The position numbers and the translations under genes were made by a program. Under the pieces are notes generated by a model. It was not told where the DNA came from, searched no databases, and saw only the letters and a program-made list of their open reading frames with translations. Below are positions 1 to 8,362 of a stretch of 44,893 nt of DNA, piece after piece (position 1 is the stretch's first letter; every line of letters starts with the position of its first letter). The stretch comes from Serpentinicella sp031432315 (lineage in GTDB: Bacteria > Bacillota > Clostridia > Peptostreptococcales > Natronincolaceae): positions 1 through 44,893 of the forward strand of contig NZ_JAVKGO010000014.1 in the NCBI RefSeq assembly GCF_031432315.1. The letters run 5' to 3'.

Positions 1-76
1 CGAACACAGCAGTTAAGCCCTTCAGCGCCGATGGTACTTGGTGAGAGATCGCCTGGGAGAGTAGGTCGTTGCGATA
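1..76 (+). rRNA. 5S ribosomal RNA, 3' part
   Basis: The window opens inside a 5S rRNA: the conserved stretches CGAACACAG, GTTAAGCCC, GCGCCGATGGTACT and GGGAGAGTAGGTCG are present in the right order. The 5' part lies outside the window. It is followed within 10 bases by a tRNA cluster, the usual end of a clostridial rrn operon. The exact 3' end is approximate. Confidence 0.95.
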
Positions 77-84
77 CGAAATGA

Positions 85-159
85 TCCAGAGTAGCTCAAT
101 GGTGGAGCACCCGGCTGTTAACCGGTAGGTTGGAGGTTCGAGTCCTCTCTCTGGAGCCA
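85..159 (+). tRNA. tRNA-Asn (GTT)
   Basis: Cloverleaf with acceptor stem TCCAGAG/CTCTGGA, anticodon GTT in the loop CTGTTAA, T-loop GGTTCGAGTCC and encoded CCA. First of nine tRNAs after the 5S gene, probably co-transcribed with the rRNA operon. Confidence 0.96.
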
Positions 160-170
160 TTTAAATGATT

Positions 171-259
171 GCCGAGGTGGCGGAACTGGCAGACGCACAG
201 GACTTAAAATCCTGCGGTCCTTCAAGACCGTACCGGTTCGATTCCGGTCCTCGGCACCA
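171..259 (+). tRNA. tRNA-Leu (TAA)
   Basis: Long class II tRNA with a variable arm; acceptor GCCGAGG/CCTCGGC, anticodon TAA within ACTTAAAAT, T-loop GGTTCGATTCC, encoded CCA. Confidence 0.96.
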
Positions 260-275
260 TTAACACTATAAACAT

Positions 276-351
<76 letters not shown>

Positions 352-356
352 ATTTT

Positions 357-431
357 GGCCCCTTGGTCAAGCGGTTAAGACACCGCCCTTTCACGGCGGT
401 AACAGGGGTTCGATTCCCCTAGGGGTCACCA
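357..431 (+). tRNA. tRNA-Glu (TTC)
   Basis: Acceptor GGCCCCT/AGGGGTC with one G-U pair, anticodon TTC in the loop CTTTCAC, T-loop GGTTCGATTCC, encoded CCA. Confidence 0.96.
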
Positions 432-437
432 TTTTAT

Positions 438-513
438 GGGCGCATAGCTCAGCTGGGAGAGCACCTGCCTTACAAGCAGGGGGTCACAGGTTCGAGCCCT
501 GTTGCGCCCACCA
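438..513 (+). tRNA. tRNA-Val (TAC)
   Basis: Acceptor GGGCGCA/TGCGCCC, anticodon TAC within CTTACAA, T-loop GGTTCGAGCCC, encoded CCA. Confidence 0.96.
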
Positions 514-567
514 TAATACGATAACCGAAAGATTGATTATGAACTTTTGAGTTAGCAATATAATTGC

Positions 568-644
568 GGTCCGGTAGTTCAGTTGGTTAGAATGCCAGCC
601 TGTCACGCTGGAGGTCGAGGGTTCGAGTCCCTTCCGGATCGCCA
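568..644 (+). tRNA. tRNA-Asp (GTC)
   Basis: Acceptor GGTCCGG/CCGGATC, anticodon GTC within CTGTCAC, G discriminator base and encoded CCA. A 54-base spacer separates it from tRNA-Val. Confidence 0.96.
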
Positions 645-690
645 TATTTTAAATAAAAATGGTGCAGAACTTTTAAATATTTATAACAAT

Positions 691-765
691 GCTGGCGTGG
701 CTCAACGGTAGAGCAGCTGACTTGTAATCAGCAGGTTGTAGGTTCGATTCCTATCGCCAGCTCCA
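691..765 (+). tRNA. tRNA-Thr (TGT)
   Basis: Acceptor GCTGGCG/CGCCAGC, anticodon TGT within CTTGTAA, T-loop GGTTCGATTCC, encoded CCA. Confidence 0.96.
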
Positions 766-772
766 TATTAAC

Positions 773-857
773 GGAGGGGTTCCCGAGTGGCCAAAGGGGG
801 CAGACTGTAAATCTGTTGTCTACGACTTCGAAGGTTCGAATCCTTCTCCCTCCACCA
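773..857 (+). tRNA. tRNA-Tyr (GTA)
   Basis: Class II tRNA with a long variable arm; anticodon GTA within CTGTAAA, T-loop GGTTCGAATCC, encoded CCA. Confidence 0.96.
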
Positions 858-871
858 TTTAAATAAAACGC

Positions 872-954
872 GCGGGTGTGGCGGAATTGGCAGACGCACT
901 AGACTTAGGATCTAGCGGGCGACCGTGGGGGTTCAAGTCCCTCCACCCGCACCA
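872..954 (+). tRNA. tRNA-Leu (TAG)
   Basis: Class II tRNA, acceptor GCGGGTG/CACCCGC, anticodon TAG within CTTAGGA, encoded CCA. Last gene of the cluster; a terminator follows within 10 bases. Confidence 0.96.
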
Positions 955-961
955 CAAATCG

Positions 962-1003
962 AAAACCATAAATTATTGTATTTATGGTTTTTTTATTTTT
1001 TTG
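962..1003 (+). terminator. terminator of the rrn-tRNA operon
   Basis: Inverted repeat AAACCATAAAT / ATTTATGGTTT followed by a run of T, placed directly after the last tRNA. The following 955-1248 gap holds only this hairpin and the palindrome at 1061-1101. Confidence 0.85.
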
Positions 1004-1060
1004 TTTATTACTTTGACTAGTAGTTATAACAAGTATGCATCAATAAAAAAATAACGTAGC

Positions 1061-1101
1061 GATTAAAATAAGGACCATATTTTATGGTCCTTATTTTAAT
1101 C
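1061..1101. terminator. perfect 19-bp inverted repeat, probable argG terminator
   Basis: Two perfectly complementary 19-base arms (1061-1079 and 1083-1101) separated by a 3-base loop; the outer stem is A/T-rich and the inner part reads AAGGACCATA. It lies about 150 bases past the argG stop and between convergent transcription units, so it could stop transcription from both sides. Confidence 0.65.
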
Positions 1102-1248
1102 ACTTAAGATTTCTTTTCCTGTCTGTCATTAACTTAATATCTTTTTTAAATAAGTACTCTACAGCAACTACAGTTTTATTTACTCTAAATATAAGTAGTG
1201 CTTTATTACTTACTTTTCTCTATCATCACTTTAAAATATAATTTAAAG

Positions 1249-2457
1249 TTATTTTTTGTTTTTATTATTCATTATAGCGCGTATTGTCAAGGGAAGCGCA
1301 AATAAGTTAATAAATCCTTCTGCATCCTGTTGATTATATACTTCATCAGCACCAAAAGTAACAAATTCTTCATTGTATAAAGAATAAGGAGAATTTGAAG
1401 CAACTGATTTACAGTTTCCTTTATATAACTTTACTTTTACTTTTCCTGTAACGGTTTTCTGTATACTATTAATAAATTGATCTAAAGCTTCTCTTAATGG
1501 AGTAAACCACAAGCCATCATAAACAAGTTGACCATATTTTTCTGAAACCATCTTTTTAAAATTTATTGTCATCCGATCTAGTGTAAGTTTTTCTAAAGCT
1601 TTATGTGCTTCATATAAAACGGTACCACCCGGTGTTTCGTAAACGCCTCTAGATTTCATTCCAACAAGTCTATTTTCAACTATGTCAATGACACCAATAC
1701 CATTTGCTCCAGCAACTTTATTTAATGTTTCCATAATTTCTACCGCTGAAAGTTTTTTCCCATCTATAGCAACTGGTGTGCCTTCAACAAACTCAATTTC
1801 AACATAACTTGGAGTATCAGGGGCTTTTTCTGGTGGAACTGTTAGCATATAAATTTGACTATCATGCTCATTCCATGGATCCTCTAAGTTACCCCCCTCA
1901 TGACTTATATGCCAAATGTTTTCATCTCTACTATATATTTTTTCTTTTGTTACAGTAATCGGTATATTGTTTTTCTCGGCATAGTCAATACAGTCTTCTC
2001 TAGATTTTAAGTTCCAAGTTCTCCAAGGGGCAATAATTTTCAAACTTGGATTCAATGCTTTAATTGTAGTTTCAAATCGTACTTGATCATTTCCTTTACC
2101 AGTAGCACCGTGAGCAATCGCTACTGCACCTTCTTTTTCGGCAATTTCAACAAGTTTTTGTGAAATTAATGGACGCGCAAAAGAAGTTCCTAGTAAGTAA
2201 TCATCTTCGTAAATTGCACTTGCTTTTAGCGTAGGAAATATAAAATCAGTTATAAATTCTTCTTTAGCATCAACAACATAGGCTTTTATAGCACCTGTTT
2301 TAAGTGCCTTTTTCTTTACAGTGGAATAATCATCGTTTTGACCTACATCAACACAAACTGCAATAACCTCATATTGATAAGTATTTTCTAACCACTTTAA
2401 TATAACAGAGGTATCTAATCCTCCAGAGTATGCTAATACAACTTTTTCTTTTTTCAT
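1249..2457 (-). CDS. argG: argininosuccinate synthase
   Basis: 402 aa, the normal length for the family. It ligates citrulline and aspartate using ATP to make argininosuccinate, the penultimate step of arginine synthesis, in the cytoplasm. The N-terminal AYSGGLDTS ATP-pyrophosphatase loop (residues 9-17), GATGKGNDQVRFE and the WHISHEGGNLEDP segment are all typical. The ATG start has a good GGAGGG site just upstream on the minus strand. No argH lies beside it in the window, so argininosuccinate lyase must be elsewhere or absent. A promoter overlapped by an ArgR operator precedes it, so arginine repression is expected. Confidence 0.97.
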   Translation of the reverse strand: MKKEKVVLAYSGGLDTSVILKWLENTYQYEVIAVCVDVGQNDDYSTVKKKALKTGAIKAYVVDAKEEFITDFIFPTLKASAIYEDDYLLGTSFARPLISQKLVEIAEKEGAVAIAHGATGKGNDQVRFETTIKALNPSLKIIAPWRTWNLKSREDCIDYAEKNNIPITVTKEKIYSRDENIWHISHEGGNLEDPWNEHDSQIYMLTVPPEKAPDTPSYVEIEFVEGTPVAIDGKKLSAVEIMETLNKVAGANGIGVIDIVENRLVGMKSRGVYETPGGTVLYEAHKALEKLTLDRMTINFKKMVSEKYGQLVYDGLWFTPLREALDQFINSIQKTVTGKVKVKLYKGNCKSVASNSPYSLYNEEFVTFGADEVYNQQDAEGFINLFALPLTIRAIMNNKNKK

Positions 2458-2503
2458 TTTTATGCCCTCCGGGAAGTAAATTATAAATTAATTAATATAT
2501 AAA

Positions 2504-2532
2504 ATCATACATTAAAATGAATAATTATTCAA
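2504..2532 (-). promoter_or_regulatory. argG promoter
   Basis: On the minus strand TTGAAT (2527-2532) and TATGAT (2504-2509) are separated by exactly 17 bases, a good sigma-A promoter. It lies about 45 bases before the argG start, and its -35 box is shared with the ArgR-type operator. Confidence 0.75.
2518..2531. promoter_or_regulatory. ArgR operator (ARG box)
   Basis: TGAATAATTATTCA is a perfect palindrome and fits the ARG box consensus TGAATWWWWATTCA known from E. coli ArgR and Bacillus AhrC. It overlaps the -35 box of the argG promoter, so bound ArgR-arginine would block RNA polymerase. No argR gene is in the window. Confidence 0.8.
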
Positions 2533-2621
2533 TTGTTTAATAAAATTATAAAAAATAAAGCTGGGTATATTAAATAAGGATTAAGTAATTACAAGTAGAA
2601 AGTGAAGAGGATGTGTTATTG

Positions 2622-3080
2622 ATGGAAAAGGATTTTGAGTTTATAACTATGCCAAAAGAGAAAAACATTGCTTTAATTGCTCACGACAATAGAAAGAAGG
2701 ACCTGATTAATTGGGCTAAAAACAATATAAATAAATTAAAAGATCATAGACTATGCGGTACAGGAACAACGGCCAAAAGACTCATCGAGACAACAAACTT
2801 AAAAGTTGTTGCCTATAAAAGCGGGCCTTTAGGAGGAGATCAACAGATTGGAGCAAGAATTGTTGAAGGTGAGATTAACTTTATTATATTTTTCTGGGAT
2901 CCTTTAGCCTCTCAACCCCATGACCCTGATGTAAAAGCTTTGCTGAGAATAGCAGTTTTATATAATATACCAATTGCGACAAATGAAGCCACAGCAGATT
3001 TTTTACTAACATCGCCTTTAATAGAAAGGGAATATGAAAGAAAAATGATTGACTATTCAAAAAGAGTAATGAAAAATTAA
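2622..3080 (+). CDS. mgsA: methylglyoxal synthase
   Basis: About 152 aa. It converts dihydroxyacetone phosphate to methylglyoxal and phosphate, a bypass of lower glycolysis when phosphate is short. The core motifs are clear: KNIALIAHDNRKKDL, TGTT, SGPLGGDQQIGA with the catalytic Asp, and DPLASQPHDPDVKALLR. The protein carries about 10 extra N-terminal residues compared with B. subtilis MgsA. Start choice is uncertain: a GAAGAGG site at 2604-2610 could serve TTG at 2619 or ATG at 2622, and GTG at 2613 is in frame but too close. It is a single gene, with no neighbour close enough for an operon. Confidence 0.93.
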   Translation: MEKDFEFITMPKEKNIALIAHDNRKKDLINWAKNNINKLKDHRLCGTGTTAKRLIETTNLKVVAYKSGPLGGDQQIGARIVEGEINFIIFFWDPLASQPHDPDVKALLRIAVLYNIPIATNEATADFLLTSPLIEREYERKMIDYSKRVMKN

Positions 3081-3388
3081 AATTATATAATTCTGCTAAA
3101 TGACACAATACAAATTAAATAAAGATACTATACTTGCTCCTATAAATAAATAATAATCAAATAGTATGTCATAAAAAAAAGATTGTTCTAGTATTTAAAA
3201 GAAATTGATCATAATATAGACTAAAGTCATAGGAAAATACATTGCTATAATTTACTAAAATAGTTTATACTAAATAGTATAGATAGTTTTATATTTAGAA
3301 TTTATAATGAGAAGGTATTTCAGTAAACTATATTGAAATATAAGTATAGAGAGACATTTATATTAAAATTAACTAGAGGTGTATTTAG
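3081..3388. other. AT-rich intergenic region
   Basis: 308 bases between mgsA and cdaA with stop codons in all frames. I see no RNA gene, strong hairpin or convincing promoter, although the cdaA promoter must lie here. Confidence 0.6.
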
Positions 3389-4216
3389 GTGGACGAACTA
3401 ATCGGAATAATTCTAAACATAAGAATAAGAGATGTTGCTGACATAGCAATAGTTGCTTTTGTATTTTACAAATTATATATGCTTATAAGAGAAACCCGAG
3501 CAGAACAGCTTATCAAGGGTATTTTTGTATTGTTACTTGCAACTCAGTTAAGTCAATGGCTACAGCTCCATGTAATAAACTGGATTCTAATCAATACAAT
3601 GACTGTTGGGTTAATTGCGTTACTAATTGTATTTCAACCTGAACTAAGAAGAGCACTAGAATACATAGGGAGAACAAAATTTCTTACAAAATCTATTGTC
3701 GATATAGAACATGAAGAACTTAATACAGTAGTGGATGAAATTTGCGAAGCAATGGCTTCATTATCAAGACAAAAAATTGGTGGACTAATTGTTTTAGAAA
3801 AAGAAACTGGTTTAAATGAGGTTATTGAGACAGGAACAGTAATTGATGGCAAGGTATCTCGAGCACTATTAATTAATATATTTATGCCCAACACACCACT
3901 ACATGATGGTGCATTAGTTATTAGAAAATCACAAGTGTTAGCGGCGGGATGTTTTTTACCTTTAACTGAAAATACGAATCTGAGCAAAGATTTAGGTACA
4001 AGACATAGAGCAGGGTTAGGGATTACAGAAAGATCTGATTCTATCGTTATTATCGTATCAGAAGAAACAGGGGCTATTTCTGTCGCAGAAAATGGAAAAT
4101 TAACAAGATTTCTTGATATAAAAACTCTGCGTGTACGCTTGATTAACAGTTTTATAACTACTGAGAATAAAAAACAGTGGCAGTTTTTAAAATTCAAAAG
4201 GGGGAATAAAGAATGA
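3389..4216 (+). CDS. cdaA: diadenylate cyclase CdaA
   Basis: 275 aa membrane enzyme that condenses two ATP into c-di-AMP, the essential second messenger for potassium and osmotic balance in Firmicutes. Three hydrophobic segments lie within residues 15-82, then the DAC domain from about 100 to 260. The catalytic motifs HDGA (172-175) and RHR (205-207, in GTRHRAGLGITE) are intact. The start is GTG with AGAGGTG seven bases upstream. Its stop overlaps the start of cdaR (ATGA), so the two are translationally coupled. In many Firmicutes glmM follows cdaR directly; here glmM is 6.5 kb downstream behind a fermentation operon. Confidence 0.96.
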   Translation: MDELIGIILNIRIRDVADIAIVAFVFYKLYMLIRETRAEQLIKGIFVLLLATQLSQWLQLHVINWILINTMTVGLIALLIVFQPELRRALEYIGRTKFLTKSIVDIEHEELNTVVDEICEAMASLSRQKIGGLIVLEKETGLNEVIETGTVIDGKVSRALLINIFMPNTPLHDGALVIRKSQVLAAGCFLPLTENTNLSKDLGTRHRAGLGITERSDSIVIIVSEETGAISVAENGKLTRFLDIKTLRVRLINSFITTENKKQWQFLKFKRGNKE

Positions 4217-5475
4217 CAAGATTTTATAAAAACAATCTAACCCCTAAAATTATTGCTATTATTTTTGCATCCTTACTATGGTTATATGTTATGAGTGAAA
4301 TAAACCCTCGGATTACAAGAGATATATCCAATGTGCCTGTTCAACTAATAAATGCGGATGAGCTTAGGGAGCAGGACCTTGTGGTCGTTGGAGAAGAAGA
4401 ACATACGATTAGAGTAAGACTATCAGGCCGGAGAGATGAAGTTCAGCGATTAACCCGGGATCAAATATTTGCCCGTGTCGACTTAAGAGGAGCTTCTGCA
4501 GGAGTGAATAATATTCCAGTAGACGTTGTGGCAGAAGGCCAGGTGGATGTTGATTATACGCCTAAATTTATAGCAATAGAAATAGAAGAAATTGTAAGGC
4601 GACAAAAAACAGTAGATGTTGTTATTGAAGGAAGTCCAGAAAGTGGGTATGTCCTTGGAGAGTTAGATTATTCACCAACATTAGTGTGGGTTGAAGGACC
4701 AGAAAGTATTGTTAACCAAGTTCAAAAAGTGGAGGCTAGATTGGATTTAACCAATGAAACCACGAATGTTGTTCGGAGTTTAGCCTTAAATCCTGTGAAT
4801 AGTGCTGGTGAAGTTGTAGAAAATGTTGAATTAGATACATCTTTTGTAGACATTTTATTACCAATTGACCAAATAAAAATTGTGGACATTGAATCTCAAA
4901 TAACGGTTAATCCAGCCCCTGGATATGAAATAAGAAGTGTTTCATTAATACCAGAAACTATATCTATTCGAGGTCAACAGGATAAAATAGAAGATATAAC
5001 ACAGGTTACTACAGAGAACAGAGTGATAGATAACGTATCGGAAAATAAGGAAGTTACCGTACCGCTGGAATTACCAGACGGGGTACAAGCTTTTGAAACC
5101 GACGAAATATTGTTTATTATTCTCGTTGATGAAATTATTGAAGAAAACTATGAGATATCTGGTGAAGATATCATAATAAGAAACTTAGGAAATGGGCTAA
5201 CTGTAGACCCAGATTCATTACCACAGAGTGTAGATATCAGATTTGTAGGAGCAGAAAATATCATTCAAGAACTAGAAGTAATGCGGGATTATGAAATGTT
5301 TGTTGACTTGGAAGGACTTCAAGAGGGATCACATAGTACACCACTTATTGTTGAATTTAGGGGAAGTATTGAAGATCAAGTTAATGAAATAACGATTTTG
5401 CCCGAAAGCATAGATATTGTACTTATAAGTGAAACGGATGATGAAGAAGAAAATAATGAAGAAGAAGAGGAATAA
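4213..5475 (+). CDS. cdaR: CdaR, YbbR-domain regulator of CdaA
   Basis: 420 aa. One N-terminal membrane helix (about residues 11-28, PKIIAIIFASLLWLYVMSE) anchors a series of extracytoplasmic YbbR domains, seen as repeated beta-rich units, three to four in number, to about residue 405. The C-terminus is a very acidic tail made almost only of Asp, Glu and Asn. CdaR-type proteins bind CdaA and modulate its activity at the membrane. It overlaps cdaA by four bases and a strong terminator follows at once, so the unit is bicistronic. Confidence 0.94.
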   Translation: MTRFYKNNLTPKIIAIIFASLLWLYVMSEINPRITRDISNVPVQLINADELREQDLVVVGEEEHTIRVRLSGRRDEVQRLTRDQIFARVDLRGASAGVNNIPVDVVAEGQVDVDYTPKFIAIEIEEIVRRQKTVDVVIEGSPESGYVLGELDYSPTLVWVEGPESIVNQVQKVEARLDLTNETTNVVRSLALNPVNSAGEVVENVELDTSFVDILLPIDQIKIVDIESQITVNPAPGYEIRSVSLIPETISIRGQQDKIEDITQVTTENRVIDNVSENKEVTVPLELPDGVQAFETDEILFIILVDEIIEENYEISGEDIIIRNLGNGLTVDPDSLPQSVDIRFVGAENIIQELEVMRDYEMFVDLEGLQEGSHSTPLIVEFRGSIEDQVNEITILPESIDIVLISETDDEEENNEEEEE

Positions 5476-5508
5476 AAAAATTGCACATTGTCCAATGTGC
5501 AATTTTTT
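5474..5508 (+). terminator. cdaA-cdaR terminator
   Basis: The arms AAATTGCACATTG and CAATGTGCAATTT with a 2-base loop, followed by T residues, begin right at the cdaR stop codon. The A-run on the other side would let it work for both strands, including the small minus-strand gene at 5540. Confidence 0.92.
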
Positions 5509-5539
5509 ATTCAAAGCAATTCATAATATATTGTAATTA

Positions 5540-5662
5540 TTAAAGGACTTTCTCATCCTTTAGCTCTTTAATAGCACTTTTAACTGCAAGTTTAATTATA
5601 AAATAGGTAATAAATGCAGGGATTAAAAATAAAATTGGTAAAAAAATAAGTGTAAATTCCAA
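5540..5662 (-). CDS. small membrane protein of 40 aa
   Basis: I choose the TTG at 5660-5662 (minus strand) because an AAAGGAGG site sits nine bases before it; the longer open frame back to 5731 has no such site. The peptide begins with a hydrophobic helix (residues 4-22, LIFLPILFLIPAFITYFII) and ends in a charged amphipathic tail (AIKELKDEKVL). The function is unknown. It looks like the many short single-helix membrane proteins of clostridia. It converges on cdaR and may share its bidirectional terminator. Confidence 0.6.
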   Translation of the reverse strand: MEFTLIFLPILFLIPAFITYFIIKLAVKSAIKELKDEKVL

Positions 5663-5978
5663 AGTAATAATCCTCCTTTCTAAGAACAACTCATGCTTAT
5701 CCAGTAATTGTAAAGACTTAAATCCTAACAATCCTAATTATATAATTTCCTAAATTATAAGTAAAGAAAGCATTTCCTAATTATGTAAATAATATGTTAT
5801 TAAACAAATAAGTATTAGCTTAGAATTTCAACAAAAATAACGAACAATGCATCGAATAAATACAAAAAAAGTTTATTAAAATATAAATTAATATGAAATG
5901 TAATATAGTCAGACAATGCATATTATTGTTATAATAGAAATACAAGAGGCAATGTTTAATTTCAAAACAAAAGGGGAT

Positions 5979-6356
5979 ATAAGTGATAACTTTGTATTAG
6001 CAATTAATCCAGGGTTACATCAACAAAAATTGCATAGTATGACGGATAAAAATGCACATGAAAAAATCAGGCATTCTATAAAAAACTAAATTAATGGGAT
6101 GAAATTACCGAACAATAATAACTTAATATGTGATCAAGAATTAAATCTTATTTAAAGTTATAGAATATAATTAAATTGCTAAAGAATTAGGTGTAATAGC
6201 AATATGATAGGAAATACGGATGCAATTTTATTAACGGGTGAGTTAGCATATTCATTCAACGATCTTGACTACATATATTACAGGTATGGTAAGTTTTATA
6301 TCACCCGTAATAATCGATGCAGCGTATGAAAGAGCAAAACATATAGGAGAGGGGTA
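5979..6356 (+). pseudogene. decayed butyrate kinase gene
   Basis: Two separated pieces of butyrate kinase can be read. Near 5982-6030 an N-terminal piece reads SDNFVLAINPG, then a one-base deletion, then TSTKIA and a stop; an AAGGGGAT ribosome site and ATA in place of ATG precede it. From about 6175 a C-terminal piece reads IAKELGVIAI, two stops and a frame change, then GNTDAILLTGELAYS and VSFISPVI. The middle of the gene (about 230 codons) is missing. The intact buk at 7285 has the matching segments AINPGSTSTKIAVFD, QIAKEIGSMAVVLKG and VDAVVLTGGIAYD. It therefore is a relic of an older second copy just before ptb. Confidence 0.8.
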
Positions 6357-6362
6357 AATGGG

Positions 6363-7262
6363 ATGATTAAAAATTTTGGGGAGATTATAGAAAGAGGACA
6401 ACAAAATAGTCCTAAAATTATCGCAGTATCAGGGGCACATGACAGAGATGTTTTAATGTCTGTAAAAAAAGCAAAAGCGCTTAAAATAGCAGAATCCATC
6501 TTAATCGGAGATGTAGAGGTTATAAATAGCGTTGCACAAGAAAACAATATAGATATAGCAGATTTTAAAAAAATCCATGTGAAAGATTTAAAAGAAGCCT
6601 CAGAAAAGGCAGTAGAATTAGTAAAAACTAAAAAAGCAGATATACTAATGAAAGGGCTAGTGGATAATGCAATTATTCTTAAAGCAGCCCTAAACAAAGA
6701 AAAGGGTATAAGAAAAAAGAAAGTATTGAGTCATGTAGGTGTATTTGAAATTGCTGGGTTTGACAAATTGATTTTAGCAACGGATACAGCCATGAACATA
6801 GACCCTGATGTGAATACAAAAAAAGAAATTATCAATAACGTATTAGAAGTGACAACCAAATTGGGTATAAATACACCAAGGGTCGGTATTGTTTGTGCAA
6901 AAGAGATTGTCAGTGATAAAATGCCAGAAACATTAGAGGCAAAGGAACTTGTTGATAGTTACAAAGCAGGAGAAATAAAGGGCTGTATGGTAGGTGGACC
7001 CTTTGCATTAGACAATGCCATATCTATAAAAGCTGCAGAAGTGAAAAAAATAGAAGATCCAGTGGCAGGAAGAGCAGATGTGTTGTTAGTACCCGACGTA
7101 GAGGCTGGAAGCATACTGTATAAATCTATGATTTATTTTGCAAAGGCGAAAACAGCAGGGATTATATTAGGAGCAGAAGTACCATTAGTTTTAACTTCTA
7201 GAGCAGATAGTTGGGATACAAAGCTATACTCAATTGCTTTAGCGACATTGTTATCAGAATAA
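6363..7262 (+). CDS. ptb: phosphate butyryltransferase (acyl-CoA phosphotransacylase)
   Basis: 299 aa, usual length. It exchanges CoA for phosphate on butyryl-CoA or branched short-chain acyl-CoA, giving the acyl phosphate used by Buk. PTA/PTB family features are the N-terminal IIAVSGAHDRDVL region, the ILMKGLVDNAIILKAAL segment, SHVGVFE, and the C-terminal DVLLVPDVEAGSILYKSMIYFA and GIILGAEVPLVLTSRADS blocks. AGGAGAGGGG precedes the ATG. It opens an operon with buk, an ATPase and a 2-oxoacid oxidoreductase, so branched-chain acyl groups (isobutyryl, isovaleryl, 2-methylbutyryl) are likely substrates. Confidence 0.96.
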   Translation: MIKNFGEIIERGQQNSPKIIAVSGAHDRDVLMSVKKAKALKIAESILIGDVEVINSVAQENNIDIADFKKIHVKDLKEASEKAVELVKTKKADILMKGLVDNAIILKAALNKEKGIRKKKVLSHVGVFEIAGFDKLILATDTAMNIDPDVNTKKEIINNVLEVTTKLGINTPRVGIVCAKEIVSDKMPETLEAKELVDSYKAGEIKGCMVGGPFALDNAISIKAAEVKKIEDPVAGRADVLLVPDVEAGSILYKSMIYFAKAKTAGIILGAEVPLVLTSRADSWDTKLYSIALATLLSE

Positions 7263-7284
7263 GTAATATGGGGAGGTTATAATT

Positions 7285-8361
7285 ATGAGTCAAGTTTATA
7301 GAACATTAGCCATAAATCCAGGTTCGACTTCAACAAAAATTGCAGTATTTGATAATGATAAACCCTTATTTGAAAAAGTATTAAGACATTCCTCAGAGGA
7401 AATAGGAAAGTATTCAACCATTTTTGATCAGTATGCTTTTAGAAAGGAAGTTATTCTTAAAGCAATAGGGGAAGAAAACATCCAGCTACAAAGCTTATCT
7501 GTGGTTGTAGGAAGAGGAGGGCTATTAAAACCAATTCCAGGGGGCACATACAAAGTAAATGATAAAATGTTAGAAGATCTTAAAACAGGTGTACTAGGAG
7601 AGCATGCTTCTAATTTAGGCGGGGTATTAGCTTATGAAATCGCATCAGAGTTAAAAGTACCATCATTTATTGTAGATCCCGTTGTTGTTGATGAAATGGA
7701 GGATATTGCAAGGATATCCGGTATGCCTGTAATAGAAAGAAAAAGTATTTTTCACGCCTTAAATCAAAAAGCCATTGCGAGAAAGGCCGCTAAGGATTTG
7801 GGTAAACCTTATGAAGAAGTTAATTTAGTTGTTGCTCATCTTGGAGGTGGTATATCCGTAGGCGCACATAAGAATGGCAGCGTGATTGACGTTAATAACG
7901 CCTTAGATGGAGACGGCCCCTTTTCACCAGAGAGAACAGGTGGATTACCTGTAGGGGATTTAGCTAAACTATGTTTTTCAGAAAAGTGCACACAAGCTGA
8001 ATTAAAGAAAAAGATTACCGGTAAAGGTGGGCTTGTTGCCTATCTAGGAACAAATGACGGTAGAGAAGTAGGTCAAATGATTGAAAAGGGAGACAAAAAG
8101 GCAGCGTTGGTTTACAAAGCAATGGCATACCAAATTGCGAAGGAAATTGGTAGTATGGCAGTGGTTTTAAAGGGAAAAGTAGATGCAGTAGTGCTAACCG
8201 GTGGCATCGCCTATGACACCCAATTTACAGAATGGATTAAAGAAAAAGTTAACTTTATAGCCAAGTTTATGGTTTATGCTGGAGAAGATGAAATGATTGC
8301 TCTAACCGAAGGGGGACTACGGGTGCTTAGAGGAGAAGAGGAGGCAAAGGTTTATCAATAA
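7285..8361 (+). CDS. buk: butyrate kinase (short/branched-chain fatty acid kinase)
   Basis: 358 aa, full length. A cytoplasmic ASKHA-fold kinase that transfers phosphate from acyl phosphate to ADP, the ATP-yielding step. Visible motifs are the phosphate loop INPGSTSTKIAVFD at the N-terminus, VVGRGGLLKPIPGGTY, HASNLGG, HALNQKA, AHLGGGISVGAH, DGDGPFSPERTGGLP, LTGGIAYD and GEDEM near the C-terminus. GGGAGG precedes the ATG. It is 22 bases after ptb and only one base before the ATPase gene. A decayed paralogue lies upstream of ptb. Confidence 0.97.
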   Translation: MSQVYRTLAINPGSTSTKIAVFDNDKPLFEKVLRHSSEEIGKYSTIFDQYAFRKEVILKAIGEENIQLQSLSVVVGRGGLLKPIPGGTYKVNDKMLEDLKTGVLGEHASNLGGVLAYEIASELKVPSFIVDPVVVDEMEDIARISGMPVIERKSIFHALNQKAIARKAAKDLGKPYEEVNLVVAHLGGGISVGAHKNGSVIDVNNALDGDGPFSPERTGGLPVGDLAKLCFSEKCTQAELKKKITGKGGLVAYLGTNDGREVGQMIEKGDKKAALVYKAMAYQIAKEIGSMAVVLKGKVDAVVLTGGIAYDTQFTEWIKEKVNFIAKFMVYAGEDEMIALTEGGLRVLRGEEEAKVYQ

Positions 8362-8362
8362 A

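Noticed and set aside
1061..1101. CRISPR-like or attachment-site palindrome
   Set aside because: Single copy with a 3-base loop between convergent units; a terminator explains it better, and no integrase is nearby despite the tRNA cluster.
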